Positions 51,480 to 61,469 of a stretch of DNA of 64,000 nt are shown in pieces. The DNA is from AC-56 sp963798705. Lineage in GTDB: Bacteria > Actinomycetota > Thermoleophilia > Solirubrobacterales > 70-9. The notes under the pieces were generated by a model. That model saw only the letters and a list, made by a program, of their open reading frames with translations, was not told where the DNA came from and did no database searches. The position numbers were made by a program, and so were the translations under genes. Numbering within the stretch: position 1 is the stretch's first letter; each line of letters opens with the position of its first letter. The stretch spans positions 1,550,001 to 1,614,000 of the forward strand of contig CAWCTW010000005.1 in the NCBI GenBank assembly GCA_963798705.1. Direction: 5' to 3'.

Positions 51480-52835
51480 CTACCCGGATCCGCCCGTCCA
51501 GTCACCGAGGGTCCGGCGAATGGCCTCCAGACGGCGCGCGAGCTCGGCCTCGAATCCCCGCTCGGTCGGCTGGTAGAAGCGCTCGGCCTCCATTCTCTCC
51601 GGGATCATCTGCTGGCCGGCGACCCCTCCCGGCTCGTCGTGGGGATAGACGTAGCCGACCCCGCGGCCGAGCTCTCGGGCTCCGTGGTAGTGGGCGTCGC
51701 GAAGGTACGGCGGCGGTGGCTGGGCTCCGTGCTCGCGCACGTGGGCCTCCGCTCTCTGAAGCCCCCGATAGGAGGCGTTGGACTTCGGGGCGAGCGCCAG
51801 GTAGGTCGCCGCCTGCGCCAGGTTCAGGCGGCACTCCGGCAAGCCCACGCGATCCACCGCGGCGGCGGCGGCGTTGGCCACCACCAGCGCCTGCGGATCG
51901 GCGTTCCCGATGTCCTCCGAGGCGAGGATCACCATCCGGCGGGCGAGGAAGCGGGGATCCTCGCCCCCCTCGAGCATCACCGCGAGGTAGTAGAGCGACG
52001 CGTCGGGGTCGGAGCCGCGCGTCGACTTGATCCAGGCCGAGATGTAGTCGTAGTGGCGGTCACCCTCGCGGTCGTAGGTGAGAGCCTTGCGCTGGAGGGC
52101 CTCCTCGGCCGTCTCCAGGTCGACCGCGTGCCCCGCCGCGTGCGCCGTCTCCACGGCGCGCTCCAGCGCCGAGAGCGCCACGCGAGCATCGCCGTCGGAG
52201 CGCCCGGCCAGAAGATCCAGCGCGCCCGCCTCGACCTCGGGCGGATCCTGCAGGCCGCGCTCGGGATCCGCCAGTGCCCGGTCGAGGAGGCGCCGGACGT
52301 CGTCCGGCCCGAGCGGGCGCAGCTCGTAGATCTGGGCCCGCGAGAGCAGGGCCGAGTTGACCTCGAAGTAGGGGTTCTCGGTCGTCGCCCCGATCAGGGT
52401 CAACAGCCCCTCCTCGACCGCGGGCAGCAGCGCGTCCTGCTGGGCCTTGTTGAAGCGGTGGATCTCGTCCAGGAAGAAGATCGTGGGCTGGTCGGCCGCC
52501 CGGCGCCGCTCCTCGGCGCGCTGGATGACCGCCCGCACCTCGGCGCGGCCCGCGTTGACGGCCGACTCCTCCTCGAAGGCGCCTCGAGCGGAGGCGGCGA
52601 TGATGCGCGCGAGGGTCGTCTTCCCGGTACCGGGAGGGCCGTAGAAGATCGCGGAGTGCGGCGCGCCCGTCTCGACCGCAACCCGCAGCGGCGAGCCCTC
52701 CGCGAGCAGGTGCTCCTGGCCGACCAGCTCCTCCAGGGAGCGGGGGCGGGCCCGCACCGGCAACGGCGCCTCGTGAGCCGGGACGCTCGTGCGCCCGCGG
52801 GACTCCTCCTCCCCCGTGTCGAACAGCCGCTCCAC
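51480..52835 (-). CDS. rarA: Replication-associated recombination protein A (MgsA/RarA) AAA ATPase
   Basis: RarA acts at stalled replication forks. The 451-residue protein starts GTG 52835 with a GGGAGGA ribosome site. It has Walker A GPPGTGKTTLARI, the DExx box FLDEIHRFNKAQQD, sensor TENPYFEVNSALLSR and the C-terminal MgsA domain (YDREGDRHYDYISAWIKS, LARRMVILASEDIGNADP). All AAA motifs are intact. Confidence 0.94.
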   Translation of the reverse strand: MERLFDTGEEESRGRTSVPAHEAPLPVRARPRSLEELVGQEHLLAEGSPLRVAVETGAPHSAIFYGPPGTGKTTLARIIAASARGAFEEESAVNAGRAEVRAVIQRAEERRRAADQPTIFFLDEIHRFNKAQQDALLPAVEEGLLTLIGATTENPYFEVNSALLSRAQIYELRPLGPDDVRRLLDRALADPERGLQDPPEVEAGALDLLAGRSDGDARVALSALERAVETAHAAGHAVDLETAEEALQRKALTYDREGDRHYDYISAWIKSTRGSDPDASLYYLAVMLEGGEDPRFLARRMVILASEDIGNADPQALVVANAAAAAVDRVGLPECRLNLAQAATYLALAPKSNASYRGLQRAEAHVREHGAQPPPPYLRDAHYHGARELGRGVGYVYPHDEPGGVAGQQMIPERMEAERFYQPTERGFEAELARRLEAIRRTLGDWTGGSG

Positions 52836-52898
52836 GATTCCTCCCGATTCAGTATGACCCGGCCGCTGCAACCCTCTGCGGCGACCCCGGCGCGGCAT

Positions 52899-52904
52899 TA
52901 ACCT
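52899..52904 (+). promoter_or_regulatory. -10 box TAACCT, leaderless M20 gene
   Basis: TAACCT ends seven bases before GTG 52912, again the spacing of a leaderless transcript. Confidence 0.4.
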
Positions 52905-52911
52905 CCATCGG

Positions 52912-54328
52912 GTGGAGGGAGAGGGCGCAGTCGCCACCGCCGAGGGCTCGGAGGCCGTCGAGCTCCTGCAGCGGCTCCTGCAGATCAACACGGTCAATCC
53001 CCCGGGCAACGAGGAGCCGGCCCAGGAGCTGCTCGCCCAGACCCTGACCGAGGCGGGCCTCGAGTGCGAGCTCCTGGCGGCGGAGGCAGGCCGGCCCAAC
53101 CTCGTCGCGAGGCTGCGCGGGGAGAGCCCCGGCCCGACCCTCTGCCTGCTCGGCCACGTGGACACGGTCCCGGCCGAGCCGTCCGAGTGGAGCTTCGACC
53201 CCTGGGCCGGCGACGTGGTCGACGGCGAGATCCGCGGACGGGGCGCCCAGGACATGAAGGACCAGGTGGCGGCGGAGGTGGCGGCCGCGGCAAGCCTCGC
53301 TCGCGAGGGCTGGCGGCCGAGCGAGGGAGAGCTCCTGGTGGTCGCAACCGCGGACGAGGAGATGGGCGCCGGCGCGGGCGCCCGGTGGCTCTGCCGGGAG
53401 CACCCGGAGGCCGTGCGCTGCGACTACGTCCTGAACGAGGGCGGCGGGGTGGCGTTCGAGCTCGACGGCCGGCGCTTCTACACCCTGTGCGTCGGCGAGA
53501 AGGGCGTGTTCCGGTTTTTGGTGCGCACCCATGGCCGGGCGGGCCACGCCTCGGTGCCTGCGCTCGGCGACAACGCGTTGCTCAAGCTCGCGCCGCTGCT
53601 CGAGCGCCTGCGCTCACAGCCGCCGATCGACCACACCGCGGAGGCGATCGAGTTCGCCTCGGAGCTCAGCGGAGAGGACGTCGGCGACGAATCCCGGCGC
53701 GCTGGGCGACGCCGTCGAAGCGCTGCGGTCGAAGGCGCCCGAGGTGGTCGCCTACCTGCTGGAGCCCATGCTTCGGGTGACGCTCGTGCCGACGAAGGCC
53801 CGCGCGTCCGAGAAGGAGAACGTCATCCCCTCAACCGCCGAGGCTCTCGTGGACTGCCGGGTGCCGCCGGGCGTCGAGGAGGACGAGGTGAGGCGACAGG
53901 CGGAGGCGATCCTGGGGAGTCCGGCAAGCCCTGCCGCCCCCGCATCCGGCCAGGCCCGGATGACCGGCCCCAATCCAGGCTCCCTGGAAGCGGCGGAGGC
54001 GTCCGGCTTTGATATCGAGTTCGTGGAGCACGTGGTGGGGAACCGCTCGCCGTCGAGCTCCGGCCTTCGCGACGTGATCGAGGACTGGCTCGCGGAGAAC
54101 GACCCCGGCGCCACGGTCGTCCCGATCGTCATGGCGGGGTTCAGCGACAGCCACTGGTTCCGGAAGGCGTTCGACGCCGCGACGGTCTACGGGTTCTGCC
54201 CCCAGCGCGAGCTGTCGCTGCTGGAGGCCGCGCCGCTCATTCACAGCGCCGACGAGCGCGCCGCCGTCTCCGACGTCGACTTCGCGGCGCGCTTCTACCG
54301 GGACACCGTCCGGCGGGTCCTGGAGTGA
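52912..54328 (+). pseudogene. M20-family metallopeptidase, apparent single-base frameshift
   Basis: The first frame (52912 to about 53690) has the M20 motifs LLGHVDTVPA, GRGAQDMKDQVAA and ATADEEMGAGAGA, with metal ligands His, Asp and Glu. It then leaves the family. In the next frame, from about 53691, the dimerisation part continues (NPGALGDAVEALRS, then VTLVPTKARASEKENV) and ends with the last metal His in APLIHSADERAAVSD. Joining at the sequence GGCGACGAATCCC restores about 471 residues. M20 enzymes remove acyl or carboxyl groups from amino acids or dipeptides. Confidence 0.85.
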
Positions 54329-55203
54329 CCCCGTCCGAGAACGGGGCGTCCGCCGACCGCGTCGTGGACGCTTCCGGCAACGGCGCCTCGCCGGAGCCCC
54401 GGCTGCGCCTGGGCGGGATGGCGCTTCGAAACGGCCTCCTGATCCACGGGCCGACGGCGTGGGCCGCCGCCGCGCGCGCCGGCGACGGCAAGATCGAGGT
54501 CGCCTCGGGTCCGAAGCCCACCTTCGCCGGGGGGCCGCTCGGAGCGGTCCCCCTTCTGCGCGGGCCCCTGCGTCTCGCGGAGGCCTTCGCGATCGTCCCG
54601 GTCGTCCGCCGCAACCTTCCCGCTGCCCGGCTGCCGATCGAGGACTCCCGGGTGCTTGCGATCGGGCTGGCCACCGCGGTGGTGAGCAGCGCCATCCGGC
54701 GGCTGGGGCCGACCACCTTGGCCAGGGAGGCGCTCATCGCCACGCTGGGCGTCCTCCCCGCGGCAACCGCCCTCCGCGATCGGGACCTGGCGGCCTACCA
54801 CGGCGTCGAGCACAAGGCCATCGGCGCCTATGAGCGCGGCAGCTTCGACCCCGCCGACGCCCCCAAGGAGCACGACCGCTGCGGCTCCAACCTCGTCCTG
54901 CCGCTGCTGGTCCTCTCCGTCGCGGGCCAGCTCGTCGTCGAGCGGTTGGTGGAGAATCCGGGCCCGGCGGCACGCGGCCTGGCTGGATTGGCCAGTGTCT
55001 CGGGGGCCGTCGAGCTGTTCGCCTACGCCGAGCGGTCGCCAGACTCCGCCGTCGGGCGGGCGATCCATGCCGCCGGGCACGAGATCCAGCGCCTTCTCTC
55101 CACTCGCGAGCCGACTGACGAGCAGCTCGAGGTCGGGTCGGCGGCGCTGCGGGAGATCCTGCGCGCCGAGACCGGCGACAGCGGACGTTCAGCGGCGGCC
55201 TGA
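54325..55203 (+). CDS. DUF1385 membrane protein
   Basis: The start overlaps the M20 gene's end by four bases. The 292-residue protein has the DUF1385 signature: GGMALRNGLLIHGP, and AAYHGVEHKAIGAYE with conserved His/Glu, then RCGSNLVLPLL. Helices lie around 95-150 and 195-240. Function is unknown; a metal-binding membrane enzyme is likely. The FtsH gene begins 27 bases on. Confidence 0.85.
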   Translation: MTPSENGASADRVVDASGNGASPEPRLRLGGMALRNGLLIHGPTAWAAAARAGDGKIEVASGPKPTFAGGPLGAVPLLRGPLRLAEAFAIVPVVRRNLPAARLPIEDSRVLAIGLATAVVSSAIRRLGPTTLAREALIATLGVLPAATALRDRDLAAYHGVEHKAIGAYERGSFDPADAPKEHDRCGSNLVLPLLVLSVAGQLVVERLVENPGPAARGLAGLASVSGAVELFAYAERSPDSAVGRAIHAAGHEIQRLLSTREPTDEQLEVGSAALREILRAETGDSGRSAAA

Positions 55204-55229
55204 GGCTGCCGATACCTTCTAACGACATC

Positions 55230-56804
<1,575 letters not shown>

Positions 56805-56816
56805 AAGCGAACTCCA

Positions 56817-56822
56817 TAGACT
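56817..56822 (+). promoter_or_regulatory. -10 box TAGACT, leaderless epimerase gene
   Basis: TAGACT ends eight bases before ATG 56831, which has no ribosome site. Confidence 0.45.
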
Positions 56823-56830
56823 CACGCTCG

Positions 56831-57256
56831 ATGTTCGGGCTGATCGATCACGTCGGCGTCGCCGTGTCGGATCTCGACCGTGCGCTCGCGCTGTACGAGG
56901 GGACCTTCGGCATGCCGCTGGTGCACCGGGAGACCGTCACCGAGCAGGGCGTCGAGGCGGTGCTGCTCGATGTCGGCGACGGCCACGTGGAGCTGCTGGC
57001 CCCCCTGGGACCCGAGACGCTCGTCGGGAAGTTCGTCGCCAAGCGCGGTGAGGGCCTTCATCACGTGGCCTACCGTGTCGACGACATCGACGCGACCATC
57101 GCGGCGCTCCAAGAGGCGGGCGTGCAGCTCATCGACGCCGAGGCGCGGGTGGGCATCCGCGGAAGCCGGGTGGCGTTCCTGCATCCGAAGTCCACGGGCG
57201 GCGTCCTCACCGAGCTGGTCGAACCGGCATCGGGCGGCGAGCGCGCAAGAGACTAG
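56831..57256 (+). CDS. mce: Methylmalonyl-CoA epimerase
   Basis: The 141-residue VOC-fold protein has metal ligands in IDHVGVAVSDL, GHVELLAPLG, GLHHVAYRVDD and LTELVEP. It converts S- to R-methylmalonyl-CoA in propionate metabolism. Length and motif order match the family; a different VOC enzyme is a lesser alternative. Mutase genes are not in the window. Confidence 0.87.
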   Translation: MFGLIDHVGVAVSDLDRALALYEGTFGMPLVHRETVTEQGVEAVLLDVGDGHVELLAPLGPETLVGKFVAKRGEGLHHVAYRVDDIDATIAALQEAGVQLIDAEARVGIRGSRVAFLHPKSTGGVLTELVEPASGGERARD

Positions 57257-57265
57257 GAGAGGGGG

Positions 57266-57490
57266 ATGGCGGACGAGATGAAGAGGATCGAGGTCGGCTT
57301 CGCGGGCGGACAGGTGATGTCGGCTCGGGTGACCAACGACACGCTGAAGGACCTGCGGGCGGCGGTCGAGCGCCGCCAGGGCTGGCACGACATCGAGGCG
57401 GAGGACGGGCCGGCGTCCCTGGACACGACCCAGGTGGTCTTCGTGCGCACGGCGGCCGCGGCTCATACGATCGGCTTCTCGGGCAAGTGA
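57266..57490 (+). CDS. DUF3107 protein
   Basis: ATG 57266 has AGGAGAGG upstream. The 74-residue protein reads VEVGFAGGQVMSARVTNDTL with a conserved middle and ends VFVRTAAAAHTIGFSGK, matching the DUF3107 family found in actinobacteria. Function is unknown. The stop overlaps the next GTG by four bases. Confidence 0.82.
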   Translation: MADEMKRIEVGFAGGQVMSARVTNDTLKDLRAAVERRQGWHDIEAEDGPASLDTTQVVFVRTAAAAHTIGFSGK

Positions 57491-58092
57491 AGAAGGGCAT
57501 CGCCGTCGCCGCGGCCTTTGCGGTTGGCGGGGTCGCGCTCTGGTGGCGCAAGAACCCGTCGGCCTGTCCCTATAACCAGCGGTTCTGGGTCCAGGCCCCG
57601 CACCCGTTCATCACCCGCGACCGGCTGCGCGAGGTGCTCGAGCCACGGCTCGGGGAGCGAGTGCTCGAGATCGGGCCCGGCACCGGCTACTACACGCTCG
57701 ACGTCGCAGAGTGGGTCGGGCACGAGGGCGCCGTGGAGATCTTCGATCTCCAGCAGGAGATGCTCGACCATACGGTCCGCCGTGCCCGCGAGCGCGGCCT
57801 GTGGAACGTGAGCCCGACGCGCGGCGACGCCCAGGAGCTCCCCTACGACGACGACTCCTTCGACGCCGCCGTCCTGGTCACGGTGCTGGGTGAGATCCCT
57901 GACCAGGACGCGGCGCTTCGTGAGATCGCCCGGGTCCTGCGGCCGGGTGGACGCCTGATCGTGGGCGAGCTCTTCGGCGACCCGCACATGGTCACCACCA
58001 AGTCGCTGCGGCGGCGCTCCGAGGCGGCCGGCCTGAGGTTCGAGCGGCGGGTGGGCTCGCCGCTCGCCTACTTCGCGCGCCTGGGAGCCTGA
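57487..58092 (+). CDS. Class I SAM-dependent methyltransferase
   Basis: GTG 57487 overlaps the DUF3107 stop. The 201-residue protein has a membrane helix at the N-terminus (VAAAFAVGGVALWWR). The SAM motif is VLEIGPGTGYYTLDVA, followed by the acidic loop in AVEIFDLQQEMLDHTV and DSFDAAVLVTVLGEIP. It resembles small-molecule or quinone-like methyltransferases; the substrate is unknown. Confidence 0.88.
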   Translation: MKKGIAVAAAFAVGGVALWWRKNPSACPYNQRFWVQAPHPFITRDRLREVLEPRLGERVLEIGPGTGYYTLDVAEWVGHEGAVEIFDLQQEMLDHTVRRARERGLWNVSPTRGDAQELPYDDDSFDAAVLVTVLGEIPDQDAALREIARVLRPGGRLIVGELFGDPHMVTTKSLRRRSEAAGLRFERRVGSPLAYFARLGA

Positions 58093-58331
58093 GGGCCGGA
58101 GCGGCCCCGTGGTGCCCCCCGCACCTGGCTCTCGATGACGAGCTCGATGGCCTTGCGAGCCCGCGTGAACGCGACGGGGTCGCCGAAAAGTCGGTACGCC
58201 GAGTTCGCCCCCTGGGCCAGGGCGTGAAACTCGAATGCCAGGAGCGTCGGGTCGGCGGCACCGGCCGCCTTGGCCTGGCCCTCGAGATAGGCCACCCACG
58301 CAGTGAAGCGGATCGACGAGATGGAGGCCAT
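58068..58331 (-). pseudogene. TetR-family regulator C-terminal fragment
   Basis: The 88-residue frame reads AWVAYLEGQAKAAGAAD, then LAFEFHALAQGANSAYRLFGDP and KAIELVIESQVRG. This is the ligand-binding helical end of a TetR repressor. The N-terminal DNA-binding domain is missing: upstream of about 58310 on this strand lies the cupin gene. It is therefore a remnant cut by the neighbouring sequence. Confidence 0.7.
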
Positions 58332-58686
58332 CTACCTGGGAGCGTTCAAGCTCGCCCGGGCGGAGCTCGGCATCACCTCGTTCGGCATGCAGGTGATGGA
58401 CATCCCAGCCGGGTATGAGGACTATCCGGAGCACGACCACTCCGAGGACGACCAGGAGGAGGTCTACCTGGCTCTTCGCGGGTCGGCCGAGATCGAGGTG
58501 GACGGCGAGCGCCATCCCCTGGACCGGGGCACGATGGTGCGCGTCAGCCCCGGCACGAAGCGCAAGATCTGGCCCGGGGACGACGGCATCCGGCTGCTCG
58601 CGATCGGCGGGATCCCCGGCAAGGCGTACGAGGCGCCGGCGACGTCCGAGCTGGGAACTCCCGACCCGCTTGCCCAGCAGGGCTAG
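58303..58686 (+). CDS. Cupin-domain protein
   Basis: GTG 58303 gives VKRIDEMEAIYLGAFKLAR, the usual beginning of these proteins, minus a few residues. The cupin motif has metal His/Glu in YPEHDHSEDDQEEVYLAL and MVRVSPGTKRKIWPG. It is 127 residues long. Its 5' end overlaps the TetR remnant, so its ancestral start and promoter may have been replaced. Confidence 0.85.
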   Translation: MKRIDEMEAIYLGAFKLARAELGITSFGMQVMDIPAGYEDYPEHDHSEDDQEEVYLALRGSAEIEVDGERHPLDRGTMVRVSPGTKRKIWPGDDGIRLLAIGGIPGKAYEAPATSELGTPDPLAQQG

Positions 58687-59651
58687 GCGCCGAGCCGCTC
58701 CCAGAGGCGCTCCTCGGCCTCCAGGACGGCGGCGGCCTCGGAGCCGACGGCGGACCAGAGCGCCGGAACCGGCTCCTCGGGCTCGCTCGCCGCCTGCGCG
58801 GCCGCGGCGAGCGCGGTCCACGCGGCGGCCGCTTCGCCGGCCAGGCCCGCCTCCTCGTACCCCGCCTCGCCGAGGAAGCGGGAGTACATGAGCCGGAAGT
58901 TCCCGCCGCCGGTCCCCCGGCGCTCGATCACCTGGTAGAGGAAGCGCGCGCACCAGCGCCAGTCCGCCGCCTGGGCGGGCCACTCGCCGACCTCGGCCGC
59001 GAACCGGCGGAGCGCCGGCAGTCCCTGAAACTCTCCGAGCTCCGGCTCCAGCATCCCTCGAGCGCAGCGGGCGATGGCCTCGGGCGCGGCGGCCGAGAGG
59101 TCGGGCAGCTCGGTGCCCTCGGGGACCGAGAACATGTGGCCGGCCAGCGGAAATACCGGATGGTCGCCGTGCCGGGCCTGGGCCAGCCCCTGGAGCCGGG
59201 TCGTCTGAAGCTCCTCGAAGGCGGTGTCGGAGAGGTAGGCCACCTCGGAGTCGTAACCGGCGAGGACCACGGCGTGACCGGGGAAGTGCGCGGAGCTCCC
59301 GTAGTGGTCCAGGTAGTAGAGGTCGGTGATCAGGATCGCGGGCCGGCCCTCGTCGACCGAGTCGCGTGCCGCCGCCCAGGCCGACTCCGGGTCGTCGAAC
59401 GTGGCGAGGCGAAGTGGCGCCCCCGTCAACTCGACGAACTGCTCCTCGAGGCGGCCGGTGCGACCGTTGGTGAAGCGCGATGGCGAGCCGCCGTCCAGCG
59501 CGACGTAATAGAAGCTGACCCCGGCGCCCAGCCCCAGCGCCATCTCCTCGGACATCTCGAGCCCGTGGAACGCCAGGAGGTTCCGCAACGCGGTGGAGCC
59601 GCAGTGGCTGCCGGGAACGTGCCGGTACCCGGGGACCAGGGTCGCTGCCAT
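58683..59651 (-). CDS. BtrH-like papain-fold protein with DUF4872 C-terminal domain
   Basis: From ATG 59651 the 322-residue protein has the BtrH N-terminal motif SHCGSTALRNLLAFHG with the nucleophile Cys near residue 17, and FPGHAVVLAGYD with the His near residue 125. The C-terminal half is helical (DUF4872-like). BtrH-family proteins transfer acyl groups from a carrier protein in butirosin synthesis. No carrier or NRPS/PKS gene is present, so the role here is open. It is divergent from the lipid kinase gene. Confidence 0.75.
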   Translation of the reverse strand: MAATLVPGYRHVPGSHCGSTALRNLLAFHGLEMSEEMALGLGAGVSFYYVALDGGSPSRFTNGRTGRLEEQFVELTGAPLRLATFDDPESAWAAARDSVDEGRPAILITDLYYLDHYGSSAHFPGHAVVLAGYDSEVAYLSDTAFEELQTTRLQGLAQARHGDHPVFPLAGHMFSVPEGTELPDLSAAAPEAIARCARGMLEPELGEFQGLPALRRFAAEVGEWPAQAADWRWCARFLYQVIERRGTGGGNFRLMYSRFLGEAGYEEAGLAGEAAAAWTALAAAAQAASEPEEPVPALWSAVGSEAAAVLEAEERLWERLGA

Positions 59652-59667
59652 GCGAGGATTCTCGCGG

Positions 59668-60507
59668 ATGCCGTCGATCGTGCTCCTCGCCAATCCCGGC
59701 TCCGGCACCGGTGAGGCGGATCAGGTGCTGCGGGAGCTCGATGCGCTCGGGGCGGATGTCGACGCCCATTCACTGTCGGAGGCGCAGGGCGCGGCGGGAA
59801 CGAGGGCCGATCGCATCGTGGTCGCGGGCGGGGACGGGTCGATCGGCATCGCCGCCGCCGCCGCGGCCCGTGCGAACGTGCCGCTCGCGGTCGTCCCGGT
59901 GGGGACGGCGAACGACTTCGCGAACGCGCTCGGGCTTTCCGGCCACCTCCGGGCGGCCTGCCGTCTCGCCGTCCACGGCACTCGCACCCGGCAACTCGAT
60001 CTGGGCCACATGGGCCAGCGGCCGTTCGTCAACGTCGCCAGCATCGGCCTGCCGTCCGCCGCTGCCCATAGGGCGCGGGGCCTCAAGCGAGCCATCGGGC
60101 CGCTGGCATACGCGCTCGGCGCCATCCGGGCGGGTCTGACCGCCGAGCCGATCGAGTGCACTCTGCGGTGTGACGAGTCCGAGGTGTTCGCCGGAGCGAC
60201 CTGGCAGGTGACGATCGCGTGCTCCGGCGCGTTCGGCGCCGGAGCGAGCGTCGGCGCGGATCCGTCCGACGGAGCGTTGGACGCCGTCGTGGTCGAGGCG
60301 ACGCCGCGACCCACGCTCGTGGTCCGCGCTCTCGGGCTGCGGCTGGGAGGGCTCGAGTCGCAACGTGGGGTCCGCTCGTTTCGAGGCCGCCGAATCGAGC
60401 TCGACGTCCCGGAGGCGACCACCTACAACGTGGACGGCGAGGTGTTCCGAGCGGGCCGCGCCGCGTTCAGAGCCACGCCGCGTGCCTTCGAGGTCGTGAT
60501 CGGGTGA
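59668..60507 (+). CDS. Diacylglycerol/lipid kinase-family protein
   Basis: ATG 59668 gives MPSIVLLANPGSGTGEAD with the phosphate-binding loop. VVAGGDGSIGIAAAA and PVGTANDFANALGL are the DAGK catalytic motifs. It is 279 residues long and ends with a beta-rich lobe. It phosphorylates diacylglycerol or a related lipid. The PAP2 gene is nearby downstream, which could reverse such a reaction. Confidence 0.9.
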   Translation: MPSIVLLANPGSGTGEADQVLRELDALGADVDAHSLSEAQGAAGTRADRIVVAGGDGSIGIAAAAAARANVPLAVVPVGTANDFANALGLSGHLRAACRLAVHGTRTRQLDLGHMGQRPFVNVASIGLPSAAAHRARGLKRAIGPLAYALGAIRAGLTAEPIECTLRCDESEVFAGATWQVTIACSGAFGAGASVGADPSDGALDAVVVEATPRPTLVVRALGLRLGGLESQRGVRSFRGRRIELDVPEATTYNVDGEVFRAGRAAFRATPRAFEVVIG

Positions 60508-60725
60508 CGCTTCGGCTCCGGCCGCCGGTCCGCTGAGATCGCGCGACTGCCGCGTCGCGAGCGCATCGCGGGGCATGGCCGGCCGGCATCTCCATCGCAG
60601 GGGCCGGGGTGGTGCGCGGCGGACAGCCTGCGGCATCGCAGGAAGGGCGCCTTCGGTTACGACGCGGCTGCCGGACCTGGAGGTCGATTCGCCGCCACGG
60701 TGCCCGGACGGCATACTCTCGGGGG

Positions 60726-61469
60726 GTGCTGAAGGCGCGGAAGAAGGCCCGTCGACGGCTGGCGGCGCGGCTGCCCGTCATGAGAGTTCGCACGCCCGGA
60801 CCGCCGATTCGCAGGCCCGGGGTCGTCGGCTTTCTCGGCTGGCTCGATCAGGCGACCCTGTGGCTGATGAGGTCGCGGGGCCACGTCGAGCCGCTCGTGA
60901 CCGCGATGCGTGGCCTCGGTGCCGCGGGAGAGTGGGGCGCCGTGTGGGCGGCGATCGGTGCCGCGGGTGCGGCAACCGACCCGCGCCGCCGGACGAGGTG
61001 GCTCGCCGCGACCGCGGTCGCACCTGCGGCGATCGGCGTCAACTTCGCGGTGAAGGTCGCGGTGGGACGCGACCGCCCCCTGATCGACGAGCATCCGCCC
61101 CTGGCGCGCGCCCCCACCAAGCTCTCGTTCCCGTCCGCGCATGCGACGTCCTCGGTCGCCGCCGCCACCGCGCTCGGAAGGGTCGCGCCGGAGCGCCGGG
61201 GGCTCTTCTACGCCCTGGCGGCGGCGATCTGCGTGACGCGGCCCTACCTCGGCATGCACTACCCGTCAGACGTCGTCGCCGGGATCCTCCTGGGAGCCTT
61301 GCTTGGCAGGGCGATTCCCCGCTTGGACGAGCCCGGCATCGAGGAGCGGCTGATCGACCTCGTCGCGAGCGGCGCAAGGCGCCAGCACGCGACGTCGGAC
61401 GGCGGCGGCGACCTCGCGACCGCACCGCGGGCGTCCGATCGAGCCGCCGGCCACCCCCGCCCCCAGTGA
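60726..61469 (+). CDS. PAP2-family membrane phosphatase
   Basis: GTG 60726 opens 247 residues with a basic N-terminus and about five helices. The three PAP2 motifs are KVAVGRDRP, PSAHATSS and RPYLGMHYPSDVVAG, with catalytic His pair. It removes phosphate from lipids such as phosphatidate or undecaprenyl diphosphate. An ATG at 60780 is an alternative start. The stop overlaps ychF by four bases. Confidence 0.88.
   Translation: MLKARKKARRRLAARLPVMRVRTPGPPIRRPGVVGFLGWLDQATLWLMRSRGHVEPLVTAMRGLGAAGEWGAVWAAIGAAGAATDPRRRTRWLAATAVAPAAIGVNFAVKVAVGRDRPLIDEHPPLARAPTKLSFPSAHATSSVAAATALGRVAPERRGLFYALAAAICVTRPYLGMHYPSDVVAGILLGALLGRAIPRLDEPGIEERLIDLVASGARRQHATSDGGGDLATAPRASDRAAGHPRPQ

Noticed and set aside
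52912..54328. Programmed ribosomal frameshifting in the M20, slipin or birA genes.
   Set aside because: No slippery heptamer followed by a structure was seen at the M20 and slipin breaks, and these families are not known to use it. An indel is simpler.
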